Part shown: positions 35,019 through 43,154 of the stretch, piece after piece | Layout: each line of letters opens with the position of its first letter | How positions within the stretch are numbered: the first letter of the stretch is position 1 | Assembly (NCBI RefSeq): GCF_051628905.1 | Contig: NZ_CP157575.1 | Location: forward strand, 124,001 to 188,000 | Length of the DNA stretch: 64,000 nucleotides | Source: Asaia sp037151935 | GTDB lineage: Bacteria > Pseudomonadota > Alphaproteobacteria > Acetobacterales > Acetobacteraceae | Reading direction: 5' to 3' | Position numbers and translations under genes: made by a program | Notes under the pieces: model-generated | Databases searched by the model: none | What the model saw: only the letters and a program-made list of their open reading frames with translations | Told to the model about the DNA's origin: nothing

Positions 35019-36007
35019 CTTCTCCACACTATAACGAGACCTCTTTCCGTATGCGCTTCGACCAGAAGCTGGCGCGTATGAACGCGGGTACCGATGGCCC
35101 GGCCGACTTCATTATCGCTGATGCCAAGGATGCCGATATGGCGGGTGGCCTTTCGGCGCTCGGTAACAACCCGGTCACCCAACATCCGGCGACGCTCGCT
35201 GAATTCGACGCTGCAATTGCGGAAATCGTAAGTCAGGATCTCGTTGATATCCTGCTGGCTTCGGTATCGACGCTCGGGCGTCTCAGCAAGCGGGGCGTGT
35301 TCGAGGGAAGCGCGATCAGGCAGGCTGTAAGGCTCAACGACACGACGGATCTATGGCGTATACACGGCGCAGATTATGGCAGGCAGCCTTCCATTCCCTT
35401 CAGAACAGCTCGCCCCGATCTGTTGCCGGTGAAGTTCGGTCTCTATTCCATGACGTTCAGTGGAGACGCCCGCGAAGATGCCGATACGCTCTCCCGCTAC
35501 CGCGATTTTCGCGCGGAAGCGCAGGCGACCGGAATTTCCCACTTTCTGGAAGTGTTCAACCCGACTCACCCTCTGCTCGACAAGGCCGATTACGGCAGCT
35601 TCCTCAACGATATGGTCAGCCGGGCTTTAGCGGGTATGCATGAGAGCGAACGCCCCGTGTTTCTGAAGCTTGCTTTCAATGGCGCTCACGCGCTGGAGGC
35701 ATTCTGTCGCTACGACCCATCTCTGGTCGTCGGTATCATGGGAGGCAGCAGCGGCACGACGCGCGACTGCCTCGAATTGTTGCACCAGGCCCAGCATAGC
35801 GGTGCGCGCGCCGCGCTTTTCGGGCGCAAGATTCTCGAAGCAGAGCACCCGCCCGGCATGGTGGCGATGATGCGCGCTGTGGTCGAGAGGCGCCTCACCC
35901 CGTCGGAGGCGGTGAGTCTTTATCACGAGGAACTCCACTCGCGCGGCGTGGCGCCGAAGCGTTCGCTCGAAGCCGATCTGCAGGTCACGGATTACCTGCT
36001 GCAATAG
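35015..36007 (+). CDS. Class I aldolase-like protein (DeoC/LacD-type), substrate unknown
   Basis: I do not recognise a characterised member. The 330-residue product looks like a TIM-barrel aldolase. It has LVDILLASVSTLGRL in the N-terminal half, a candidate Schiff-base lysine in RPVFLKLAFNGAHALEAF (about residue 211), and a C-terminal phosphate-binding-like pattern VVGIMGGSSGTTRDCLELLH then ARAALFGRKILEAEHPPGM. Start and upstream stop overlap (ATGA), so it is coupled to the fusion gene, and dihydroxyacetone-type kinase follows 33 bases later. A role in splitting or forming a C4 ketose phosphate such as erythrulose-1-phosphate would fit the neighbours but is only a guess. It may instead be a non-catalytic barrel. 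Confidence 0.6.
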   Translation: MTSPHYNETSFRMRFDQKLARMNAGTDGPADFIIADAKDADMAGGLSALGNNPVTQHPATLAEFDAAIAEIVSQDLVDILLASVSTLGRLSKRGVFEGSAIRQAVRLNDTTDLWRIHGADYGRQPSIPFRTARPDLLPVKFGLYSMTFSGDAREDADTLSRYRDFRAEAQATGISHFLEVFNPTHPLLDKADYGSFLNDMVSRALAGMHESERPVFLKLAFNGAHALEAFCRYDPSLVVGIMGGSSGTTRDCLELLHQAQHSGARAALFGRKILEAEHPPGMVAMMRAVVERRLTPSEAVSLYHEELHSRGVAPKRSLEADLQVTDYLLQ

Positions 36008-36040
36008 GCCCGCCCGCGTCATCAAACGGAACGAAAAATT

Positions 36041-37756
36041 ATGGTCGATATCTGCGGTAATGAAGACGATTTCGCCACGCATGGTCTTCGCGCCTATAAC
36101 CACGTCTTTCAGGACATCGTGCGTCCAGTGCGTAGCGGCGCCCTGCGCGCCCAACCCGGCCCCGAGGGCAAGGTGACGGTTCTGGTGGGTGGCGGATCGG
36201 GCCATTATCCGACATTCTGCGGCTTCGTCGGGCCTGGCTTTGCCGATGCCGTGGTCATGGGCGGTATCTTCGCCTCTCCCTCCATCCAGGCCGTGGCCAA
36301 TATCGGACGACTGGCACATCGTGGCGGCGGCATTGTCATGGGGTTCGGAAATTACGCAGGCGATAATCTCAATTTCGGGATCGCCGCCGAACGCCTGCGT
36401 GCCGAAGGCATCGATACGCGTATCGTGGTCACGACTGACGATGTGGCGAGCGCCCCTGCTGAGACACCCGAGCGAAGACGCGGTGTGGCAGGCGATATCA
36501 TCGTCTTCAAGATCATGGGGGCGTCTGCCGATGCGGGTTATAACATCGATGCTGTGGAGGCAGTTTCTCGCAAGGCCAATGCACAGACGCGGTCGTTCGG
36601 TATCGCTTTCGATGGCTGCGCCCTGCCCGGTTCGCCCGAAAAGATTTTCACCATCCCCGAAGGCCGCATGGCCCTGGGGCTCGGCATCCATGGTGAGCCC
36701 GGCATAGAGGAGCGTGTGCTGGCTGCTCCAGACGCGATTGCGGCGGAGCTCTATGCGCGGGTGATGGCGGAAAAGCCGCCTGAAGCCACACGTCTTGCCG
36801 TATTGCTCAACGGTGCAGGCGCTACCACCACCGAAGAGCTTTTCGTGTTGTGGAACGAACTCGAAGTCCTTTTCGAGCGCGACGGACTGACGCTCATTGC
36901 GCCCCTGCTCGGTTCCTATGCGACGAGCCTCGACATGTATGGCTGCTCGCTGACGATCACCTGGCTTGATGACGAACTCGAACAGTTCTGGCGTGCGCCG
37001 GTCACCTCTCCGGCCCTGTGTCGACACAAGGTAGAAGGCGACTGGGTCGCGGCCTCCAGACAGGCGGTTGCCGAACTCCCCGCGCGCTATGAACCCACAT
37101 CGAGCGCAGATGGACGCAAGGCCGGGGCCTGTGTCGCCAAAGCTATGGCCTGTTTGGCCCGAACCATGCGTGATGAAGAAGCCATGCTGGGGCGTATCGA
37201 TGCCGTCGCGGGTGATGGAGATCATGGTCAGGGCATGGCCCGCGGTGCGCGGGCTGCGTCGCGGGCCGCACAGACTGCATCAGAAGCAGGAGCCGGCGCC
37301 CGTACGGTGATGGAGGCCGCTGCCGATGCCTGGGGTGACAGGGCCGGTGGTACGTCAGGCGCGCTCTGGGGAGAAGCGCTGTTTGCCTTTTCAACCATTC
37401 TCGATGACGACCGCGCTTTTGACGCGTCAGGGCTGGTCCAGGGGGTTATCAGGGGCGGTGAGCGCATCAGGGCGATCGGTAAAGCCGAGATTGGCGACAA
37501 GACCATGGTCGACGCGCTTGCCCCTTTCATGGCTACGCTGGAGAGCGAGCACCGTGCTGGCCGAGGCTTGTCGGAAATTTGGTCGCGCGCAGTGGGCGAA
37601 GCGCATCGTGGCGCGGAAGCGACGAAGGATTTCGCCGCCAAAAGGGGACGTGCCAAGACCCATGGCGATCATAGCAAGGGTCACCCCGATCCTGGCGCCC
37701 TCTCATTCGCTCTGGCCATGCAGGCGCTTACGCCGCTCATCGAGGACCTCGCCTGA
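36041..37756 (+). CDS. DhaK-DhaL fusion kinase, dihydroxyacetone/tetrulose type (copy 1)
   Basis: This is a single-chain ATP-dependent ketose kinase of 571 residues. The DhaK part (1 to about 330) has GGGSGHYPTFCGFVG with the histidine that hydrogen-bonds substrate, FGNYAGDNLNFGIAAE with the aspartate, and GLGIHGEPGIEE with the histidine (about 217) that binds the ketone covalently. The DhaL part (about 365-571) has the Mg-ATP motif IDAVAGDGDHGQGM and GDRAGGTSGALWG. In the usual dihydroxyacetone enzyme the residue after GSGH is Glu; here it is Tyr, suggesting a bulkier substrate such as an erythrulose. A close paralogue sits at 44.7-46.4 kb. Linkage to an EryC-like domain supports tetrulose kinase activity; dihydroxyacetone kinase remains possible. 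Confidence 0.86.
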   Translation: MVDICGNEDDFATHGLRAYNHVFQDIVRPVRSGALRAQPGPEGKVTVLVGGGSGHYPTFCGFVGPGFADAVVMGGIFASPSIQAVANIGRLAHRGGGIVMGFGNYAGDNLNFGIAAERLRAEGIDTRIVVTTDDVASAPAETPERRRGVAGDIIVFKIMGASADAGYNIDAVEAVSRKANAQTRSFGIAFDGCALPGSPEKIFTIPEGRMALGLGIHGEPGIEERVLAAPDAIAAELYARVMAEKPPEATRLAVLLNGAGATTTEELFVLWNELEVLFERDGLTLIAPLLGSYATSLDMYGCSLTITWLDDELEQFWRAPVTSPALCRHKVEGDWVAASRQAVAELPARYEPTSSADGRKAGACVAKAMACLARTMRDEEAMLGRIDAVAGDGDHGQGMARGARAASRAAQTASEAGAGARTVMEAAADAWGDRAGGTSGALWGEALFAFSTILDDDRAFDASGLVQGVIRGGERIRAIGKAEIGDKTMVDALAPFMATLESEHRAGRGLSEIWSRAVGEAHRGAEATKDFAAKRGRAKTHGDHSKGHPDPGALSFALAMQALTPLIEDLA

Positions 37757-37842
37757 CAAGAGAGGGTCGAGAGAGGGCATCGTAACGAGATGTCGGTGCA
37801 GGGCAGAGAGGCATTGTACCGAAAACAGGGAAGGCAAGGCGC

Positions 37843-38781
37843 ATGGAGACAATTGATTTCGTCGATCCTCATGTGCATCTGATCGATCTCGACCGCCTGC
37901 ATTATCCCTGGCTGTCACCGCCTTTCAGCCATGATGCGGCGCTCGGTAGCACCGAGGCAATCGCGCGGGCCTACAGCCTGTCTAGTTATCTCAAGGATAT
38001 GCAGGGATTGCGCGTGCGCGGGCTTGTACACGTCGATTCAGGCGTGGCGGCAGACGAAATCCTGAGCGAAGTACGCTACGCCAGTCAAATTCTGCAAACA
38101 GCACTGGCGCCACCCGCTGGTGTGCCGCAACGCCTCGACGCCGCGGCAATCGTGGGTTTTGCACAGCTTAATTCTCCAGATCTCGACCAGATACTGACCC
38201 AGCATAAATCAACACCGATTTTTCGCGGTGTGCGTCACATTGCCAACTGGCACAAGGACAGAGCCATCGCCTATCCCGGCCCGGATCTTACACGTGACCC
38301 GGCATGGCTCAACGGTCTGGCCGTCCTTGCACGCCATGGGCTCACTTTTGACCTTCAATGCTTACCCGACCAGATGCCAGCCCTTGCCTCGGTTTTTCAG
38401 CACCATGGTAACATGCCGGTGGTTATCGATCATCTTGGCATGCCTCTTTTTGACATGGACGGTGGTCAGGAAACATGGCGCAGAGGGATGAGAGCCCTCG
38501 CGTCGTGCCCCAATGTGCATGTCAAGCTCTCGGGTTACGGTTTCATCAGCCGTAACTGGCAATTTGAAGATGTGGCGCCGGTTTTGACCGAGGTGATCGA
38601 TCTTTTCGGTGTCGGGCGATGCATGTTTGCAAGCAATTTTCCGACCGATCTTCTTTTCGCCCCGGCAAGACAGACGATCGAGACCTGGCTGCGTTTTGTC
38701 GAGCCGTTCAGCACCGATGAGAAGCGTGCCCTGCTGGGAGGCACCGCTGCTCGTTTCTACCGCATGGATCTCTATTCATGA
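37843..38781 (+). CDS. Amidohydrolase-family sugar lactonase (COG3618)
   Basis: This 312-residue TIM-barrel hydrolase probably opens aldono-lactones. The start FVDPHVHLIDLDRLHYPWL is the metal-binding DxHxH/W pattern of the L-fuconolactone and L-rhamnono-lactone hydrolases. IFRGVRHIANWHKD, PVVIDHLGMPLFD, NVHVKLSGYGF and CMFASNFPTDLLF follow in family order, the last carrying the catalytic aspartate. The next gene is an SDR very like L-rhamnose 1-dehydrogenase, which would make the lactone substrate. 2-Pyrone-4,6-dicarboxylate lactonase belongs to the same family and cannot be excluded, but the neighbours favour a sugar. Confidence 0.82.
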   Translation: METIDFVDPHVHLIDLDRLHYPWLSPPFSHDAALGSTEAIARAYSLSSYLKDMQGLRVRGLVHVDSGVAADEILSEVRYASQILQTALAPPAGVPQRLDAAAIVGFAQLNSPDLDQILTQHKSTPIFRGVRHIANWHKDRAIAYPGPDLTRDPAWLNGLAVLARHGLTFDLQCLPDQMPALASVFQHHGNMPVVIDHLGMPLFDMDGGQETWRRGMRALASCPNVHVKLSGYGFISRNWQFEDVAPVLTEVIDLFGVGRCMFASNFPTDLLFAPARQTIETWLRFVEPFSTDEKRALLGGTAARFYRMDLYS

Positions 38782-38844
38782 CAGGTTGCCCATGCAGGTA
38801 AAAGCCATGCTGCACGTACTTAAACACCAACTCAGGACCCGATC

Positions 38845-39606
38845 ATGCTTCTGAACAACAGAGTTTTCGCTATAACCGGCGGCGCGTCTGGTATCGGGCG
38901 GGCCGCAGCACTCGAAGCGGCGCGGCAGGGTGCAGATGTAGCGATCACCGATATTGTCACGCGGGAGGCCGCCGAGCCGGTCCTCGAGGCCATCAAGGCG
39001 TGCGGGCGACGGGCAGTCTATCTACAGGGCGATGTGTCCGCACCTGAAACAGCGACCCGTTTCATCGGGGTCATTACCGAAAAGCTCGGCGGGCTCGACG
39101 TGTTTGTGAGCAATGCGGGCATCTGCCCGTTTCACGCCTTTCTTGACCTGCCGCCCGAGACCCTTACGAAGACTGTCGGGGTCAATCTGCTTGGCGCGTA
39201 TTTCATGGTTCAGGCAGCGGCCAACCAGATGGTCAGGCAGGGGCGAGGCGGTGCTATCATCGCCGTGTCTTCGATCTCGGCGCTGGTCGGCGGTGCGTAT
39301 CAGACGCATTACACCCCAACAAAGGCCGGTGTGCACTCCCTCATGCAGTCGAGTGCCGTAGCGCTGGGCCAATACGGCATAAGGTGCAACTCCGTCCTGC
39401 CCGGCACGATCCGCACGGCGATCAATGAAGACGATCTCTCAAACGAGGGGAAAGCGCAGGCTATGGTCGGGCGTATCCCGCTCGGGCGGCTGGGGGTGCC
39501 TGAAGATCTTGCGGGGCCAATCGTGTTTCTCGGCTCTCCGATGGCGGGTTATATCACAGGGGCGTCGCTGCTGGTCGACGGTGGTTGCTTCGTCAATCTG
39601 CAATAG
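38845..39606 (+). CDS. Short-chain dehydrogenase, L-rhamnose/L-aldose 1-dehydrogenase-like
   Basis: This 253-residue classical SDR has AITGGASGIGRAAALEAARQ (TGxxxGIG), VSNAGICPFHAFLDLP (NAG), VSSISALVGGAYQTHYTPTK (Ser, Tyr-x-x-x-Lys) and the C-terminal GASLLVDGGCFVNLQ. The NAGICPFHxFLD, SSISALVGG, QTHYTPTKAG and terminal VNLQ blocks strongly resemble bacterial L-rhamnose 1-dehydrogenase of the non-phosphorylating pathway. That pathway also uses a lactonase, supplied by the gene upstream. L-rhamnonate dehydratase and the KDR aldolase are not in the window, so the true substrate may be another L-sugar, perhaps a tetrose or pentose. Confidence 0.86.
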   Translation: MLLNNRVFAITGGASGIGRAAALEAARQGADVAITDIVTREAAEPVLEAIKACGRRAVYLQGDVSAPETATRFIGVITEKLGGLDVFVSNAGICPFHAFLDLPPETLTKTVGVNLLGAYFMVQAAANQMVRQGRGGAIIAVSSISALVGGAYQTHYTPTKAGVHSLMQSSAVALGQYGIRCNSVLPGTIRTAINEDDLSNEGKAQAMVGRIPLGRLGVPEDLAGPIVFLGSPMAGYITGASLLVDGGCFVNLQ

Positions 39607-39726
39607 GCACGCCTCGGTAATCGGGCGGAGCTTGCACCGGCGGCCCCGATCAGGCGGGTAAAGTCGGGTTGCGAGTCGGTTGCATCGGGTTGGCGTTTTT
39701 CTGCCGCTCGTGGCACATGGAGCGCC

Positions 39727-40323
39727 ATGTCCAACGGTGCCCCTTTTCACAGCAGCTCGCTCTATCATCTTCTCTCGGTTGCGGGAGCGGCCTGGTGGTC
39801 GAAAGGGCTCGCGGTTATCCTCGGTACGTTCATTCTTGAAGATGCCACCACCATGATTGCGGCGATGGCGGTCGATGACGGGCGTATCACTGTGATGCTG
39901 GCCCTGATCTCCCTTTATATCGGCGTCGCCGTTGGCGATCTCGGGCTCTACGGTCTTGGCGCTGTGGGTGCAAAATGGCCGCCTGCCCGGCGTTGGCTGA
40001 CATTGCCGCGCCATGACAAGGGCCGGAACTGGTTTCATCGCAACGTGGTCCGTACGGTGGTGATCAGCCGTTTCATTCCGGGCGCTCGCCTGCCGCTCTA
40101 TACGGCCTGCGGCTTTTTTCGTGCGCCGTTCGGCTCTTTTGCAGCGAGCGCGGTTGTCGCTACACTGATCTGGACATCGCTCCTTTTCAGCGTTTCCCTG
40201 CATGTCGGGGGGTGGCTGTCGGCCCATATGGCGAGCTGGCGTTGGTTCGGCATAGCGGGCTTCATCCTGACCATTCTTTTTGTCGGGCGCCTTATTGCGC
40301 GCTTCCAGACCTTCAGTGACTGA
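39727..40323 (+). CDS. DedA/VTT-domain membrane protein
   Basis: This 198-residue inner-membrane protein has about five hydrophobic segments and the DedA features FILEDATTMIAAMAVDDGRI near the start, IGVAVGDLGLYGLGAVGAKW, and VVISRFIPGARLPLYTACGFF (conserved RFxPGxR). DedA proteins act in lipid carrier (undecaprenyl phosphate) or phospholipid translocation. The ATP-grasp gene follows seven bases after the stop, so the two are probably one unit. A UppP-type gene 1.8 kb downstream deals with the same lipid carrier. Confidence 0.85.
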   Translation: MSNGAPFHSSSLYHLLSVAGAAWWSKGLAVILGTFILEDATTMIAAMAVDDGRITVMLALISLYIGVAVGDLGLYGLGAVGAKWPPARRWLTLPRHDKGRNWFHRNVVRTVVISRFIPGARLPLYTACGFFRAPFGSFAASAVVATLIWTSLLFSVSLHVGGWLSAHMASWRWFGIAGFILTILFVGRLIARFQTFSD

Positions 40324-40330
40324 TCGATCG

Positions 40331-41449
40331 ATGCTCCAGATTTCGCCTGATTTGTCTTCGCAGCCCCCAGTTCCCGACGAGGAGGGCAAAGCGCCTCACC
40401 CGCTTTCGCTCTTCGAATTCTGGCCCGGATCGATCTTTTACACGCCCATCGTGCTGTACTGGATTGCGCTTGGTTTGCGCTACGGCGATTTCAGTATACC
40501 GAGTGCGGCCAATCCCTGTATTGAGACAGGCGGTCTTTGCGGCGAGAGCAAGAGCGGTATCCTCGATCTTGCAGGCCCCATCGCGAACAGATGGATCGCG
40601 CCCTACGTGACGCAGATGCTGCGCAAGGGAAAGAGAGAACAAGACGCTCACGCGCTCATCGCTGCCTTGAGTGAAAAGGGCATCACCTTCCCCTTGGTGG
40701 TCAAGCCCGATATCGGCTGTAATGGCACCGGGGTGAAGCTTGTACAGAGCCCATCAGACCTGCTGCCAGTGCTGAAGCAGTTTCCGTCAGGCGTGCGTAT
40801 ACTGGCCCAGGCTCTTGCCGAAGGTCCTGTCGAGGCAGGTCTTTTCTATATTCGCGAACCCGGAGCCACCTCGGGGCGTATCACCTCGATCACCTATAAG
40901 GAATCACCGGTATTGGAGGGCGATGGTATCGCAACCATCCGCGAATTGATCACGCGCGACACCCGCACCAATCTCTTGCCCGATATCTACCTGCCACGTC
41001 TGGAGGGGCGGCTTGACGATGTGCCTGCGCCGGGTGAGCCCGTGCAACTGGTCTTTACCGGCAATCACTGCAAGGGTTCGATTTTTCGTAATGGCTGCAA
41101 GGATGCGACCCCTGCCCTGACCCGACGTCTGGACGAGATAATCGGTGATGTGACCGAGTTCCATTTCGGTCGGATCGACGTCAAGGCTGCGTCAATCGAC
41201 GCCCTGCGCCGCGGTGTGGATTTCGAGATTATCGAGCTGAATGGCGTCGGGTCTGAGGCAACCCATATCTGGGATTCCAGAACCACGCTCTGGGAGGCCT
41301 ATCGCGCGCAGTTCTATCATTACCGCGAGGCGTTCCGCATCGGCGCCATGAACCGTGCACGTGGCCGCAAGACGTGCGGCGCCTATACGATGCTGCGCTA
41401 CTGGCGCAAGCAGAGGCGCCTGCTCGCGCTTTACCCGCTGAACGATTGA
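40331..41449 (+). CDS. ATP-grasp protein, D-Ala-D-Ala ligase/carboxylate-amine ligase-like
   Basis: This 372-residue protein has an ATP-grasp fold. After a membrane-seeking segment FEFWPGSIFYTPIVLYWIAL and the block PSAANPCIETGGLCGESKSG comes the ATP-binding region FPLVVKPDIGCNGTGVKLV, a central YKESPVLEGDGIATIRELI and the metal-binding end FEIIELNGVGSEATHIWDS. The family is often annotated only as ATP-grasp or D-alanine-D-alanine ligase-like; its substrate is unknown. It is not the dcw-cluster Ddl. A GTG 15 bases upstream overlapping the dedA stop is an alternative start. The tail ends in a basic region RKTCGAYTMLRYWRKQRRLL, which may touch the membrane. Confidence 0.72.
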   Translation: MLQISPDLSSQPPVPDEEGKAPHPLSLFEFWPGSIFYTPIVLYWIALGLRYGDFSIPSAANPCIETGGLCGESKSGILDLAGPIANRWIAPYVTQMLRKGKREQDAHALIAALSEKGITFPLVVKPDIGCNGTGVKLVQSPSDLLPVLKQFPSGVRILAQALAEGPVEAGLFYIREPGATSGRITSITYKESPVLEGDGIATIRELITRDTRTNLLPDIYLPRLEGRLDDVPAPGEPVQLVFTGNHCKGSIFRNGCKDATPALTRRLDEIIGDVTEFHFGRIDVKAASIDALRRGVDFEIIELNGVGSEATHIWDSRTTLWEAYRAQFYHYREAFRIGAMNRARGRKTCGAYTMLRYWRKQRRLLALYPLND

Positions 41450-41527
41450 GAAAGTCGCTCCGGGCCATTACGAAGCTGAATGTGCCCTACGAGTCTCAGC
41501 AGCGTCGGTCTGGCCGCAGGGCATGCC

Positions 41528-41980
41528 TCACTGGATGCCGGAGCCGAAGATGTAATCGCTCACCTGCTGTTCGAGAGAGCTGGGCGCCTGGGTGTTGGTA
41601 ATGGTGCCGTCGCTCGGCAGGCGCATGCGCGATTTGCCGGGCGCGATAGCCAGCGCATTTTCAGAGGTCATGCTTGGGGCTGCGATCGACAGGATCGTAT
41701 CCTGTGGCAAGGAAAGGTGACGGTCGATCGAGAAATCGACCTGTGCCATCTGTGTCTGTGGGTCGAGGCCGACATGAGAGACCGTGCCGACACGTACGCC
41801 GGCCAGGACAACCGCAGCCCCCGGATTCAGCCCGTTGGCTGAAACAAAACGGGCGTGAAATCGCTGAGTGTCGCCGGAAGGCCCGTGGCGCTGGGCGACG
41901 GCGTAAAGGGCGAAGCCGGATGCGAGAGCGAGCACCATCGCACTCGCCAGAATCGCGCCGCCCCGGTTTTTTGCCGCCAT
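41528..41980 (-). CDS. Single-domain MCE (MlaD-like) protein
   Basis: This 150-residue protein is anchored by one N-terminal hydrophobic segment (ILASAMVLALASGFALYAVA). The periplasmic part is an MCE domain: FHARFVSANGLNPGAAVVLAGVRVGTVSHV, cited in part as GLNPGAAVVLAGVRVGTV, then MAQVDFSIDRHLSLPQDT. It matches MlaD, which shuttles phospholipids between outer and inner membranes. No mlaE, mlaF, mlaC or mlaB is next to it, so partners must be elsewhere, or this is a solitary copy. It is transcribed towards the ATP-grasp gene and divergently from uppP. Confidence 0.78.
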   Translation of the reverse strand: MAAKNRGGAILASAMVLALASGFALYAVAQRHGPSGDTQRFHARFVSANGLNPGAAVVLAGVRVGTVSHVGLDPQTQMAQVDFSIDRHLSLPQDTILSIAAPSMTSENALAIAPGKSRMRLPSDGTITNTQAPSSLEQQVSDYIFGSGIQ

Positions 41981-42108
41981 CTTTGCTTCACCCGCCTGTT
42001 ATAACAGCGGAACTCTTCGCCTGAGTTGCGGTCATGGTCAAGCGCGGGCTTGCGGTCCGTGCCGTGCTGGGGCAGGAGATAGAAACATTTCTTTCATACT
42101 GAGCTGAC

Positions 42109-42957
42109 ATGACGCTGCTACAAGCACTCGTTCTGGCGATCGTCCAGGGACTGACCGAACTTTTCCCCGTGAGCAGCCTCGGTCACGCGGTACTTCTCCC
42201 GGCCCTGCTTCACTGGAACCTGGACGAACGCAGCGAATTGTTCCTGCCGTTTCTGACCATGCTCCATTTCGGCACGCTGGTGGCGCTGTTCTGCTTCTTC
42301 TGGCGCGACTGGCTGGCCATCTTCACAGGCGCTTTCGGGCGATATGGCGCGGCACGCCGTGAAGAAGCCATTCGCATTCTGGTTCTGCTGGTCATTGCGA
42401 CCGTACCGGTAGTGATTTTCGGCGCGGCTTTCGAACACCGGCTCAAGGTGATTTTCGGCACGCCAGTCGCTGTGGCGCTTTTCCTCTTCCTGAACGGGCT
42501 TATCCTCCTCGTGACCGAGTGGATGCGCTCCTATAAGGGCCGCCGTCCGCAGCGCGCCATTGCCGACATGTCGGCCAAAGACGCGCTGGTCATCGGTTGC
42601 TGGCAGTGCCTTGCGCTGTTTCCTGGCATCTCACGCTCTGGCTCGACCATCAATGCGGGGCTGGTTCGCGGTCTTAACCATGAAACGGCAGCGCGGTTCT
42701 CGCTTCTTATGGCCCAGCCTGCGGTTCTTGCGGCGACGGTGCATGAGGCATGGCAATTGCGCCATATGACGGTCAGTCACGATATGGCTCAGATCTCGGT
42801 TATTGCTGCGGTTGCCGCAGGCATCACCGCCTTGATCAGTACCGCGGTGCTGCTCAAATATTTCCGCAATCACGACCGCTGGGCGCTTTCGCCCTTCGCG
42901 TTCTACTGCATGGGCGCTGGATTGTTCTCGCTGCTGGTGCTTGTTCTCTTCCGGTAA
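42109..42957 (+). CDS. uppP: Undecaprenyl-diphosphatase (BacA/UppP)
   Basis: This 282-residue polytopic membrane protein recycles undecaprenyl pyrophosphate to the monophosphate needed for wall and O-antigen synthesis. Motif 1 is GLTELFPVSSLGHAVLLP; in most members it reads SSTGH or SSSGH, so the Leu is unusual. Motif 2 is ALFPGISRSGSTINAGLVRG, complete. About eight hydrophobic segments are seen and length is normal. It stands alone, with an intergenic region of 128 bases shared with the MCE gene. Confidence 0.9.
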   Translation: MTLLQALVLAIVQGLTELFPVSSLGHAVLLPALLHWNLDERSELFLPFLTMLHFGTLVALFCFFWRDWLAIFTGAFGRYGAARREEAIRILVLLVIATVPVVIFGAAFEHRLKVIFGTPVAVALFLFLNGLILLVTEWMRSYKGRRPQRAIADMSAKDALVIGCWQCLALFPGISRSGSTINAGLVRGLNHETAARFSLLMAQPAVLAATVHEAWQLRHMTVSHDMAQISVIAAVAAGITALISTAVLLKYFRNHDRWALSPFAFYCMGAGLFSLLVLVLFR

Positions 42958-43154
42958 CGAAATAATTTCCACTTTGACCGTCGATCCGGCATGATCGGCT
43001 TTTCTGAACATGGGCGATCTTTATCATTCCTGACCTCGATGCACCTCCACCCTCGCCTTCTTCGACCGGGAGCCGTCGCAAGACTCTCGAACAGGTCACG
43101 GCTGATTACGAAACGAACGGGCTGAAGCGCTCGCTGACGGCAACCCAGCTCATC

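Noticed and set aside
35627..37225. Long minus-strand frame of about 530 codons
   Set aside because: It is antisense to the aldolase-like and DhaKL genes, which have clear family motifs; it arises from GC-rich codon bias.
33012..39606. Standard DUF1537 tetronate pathway (DenD, OtnI, OtnK, OtnC)
   Set aside because: No DUF1537 kinase or class II decarboxylase is present; the kinase is DhaK-DhaL instead, so the route must differ.
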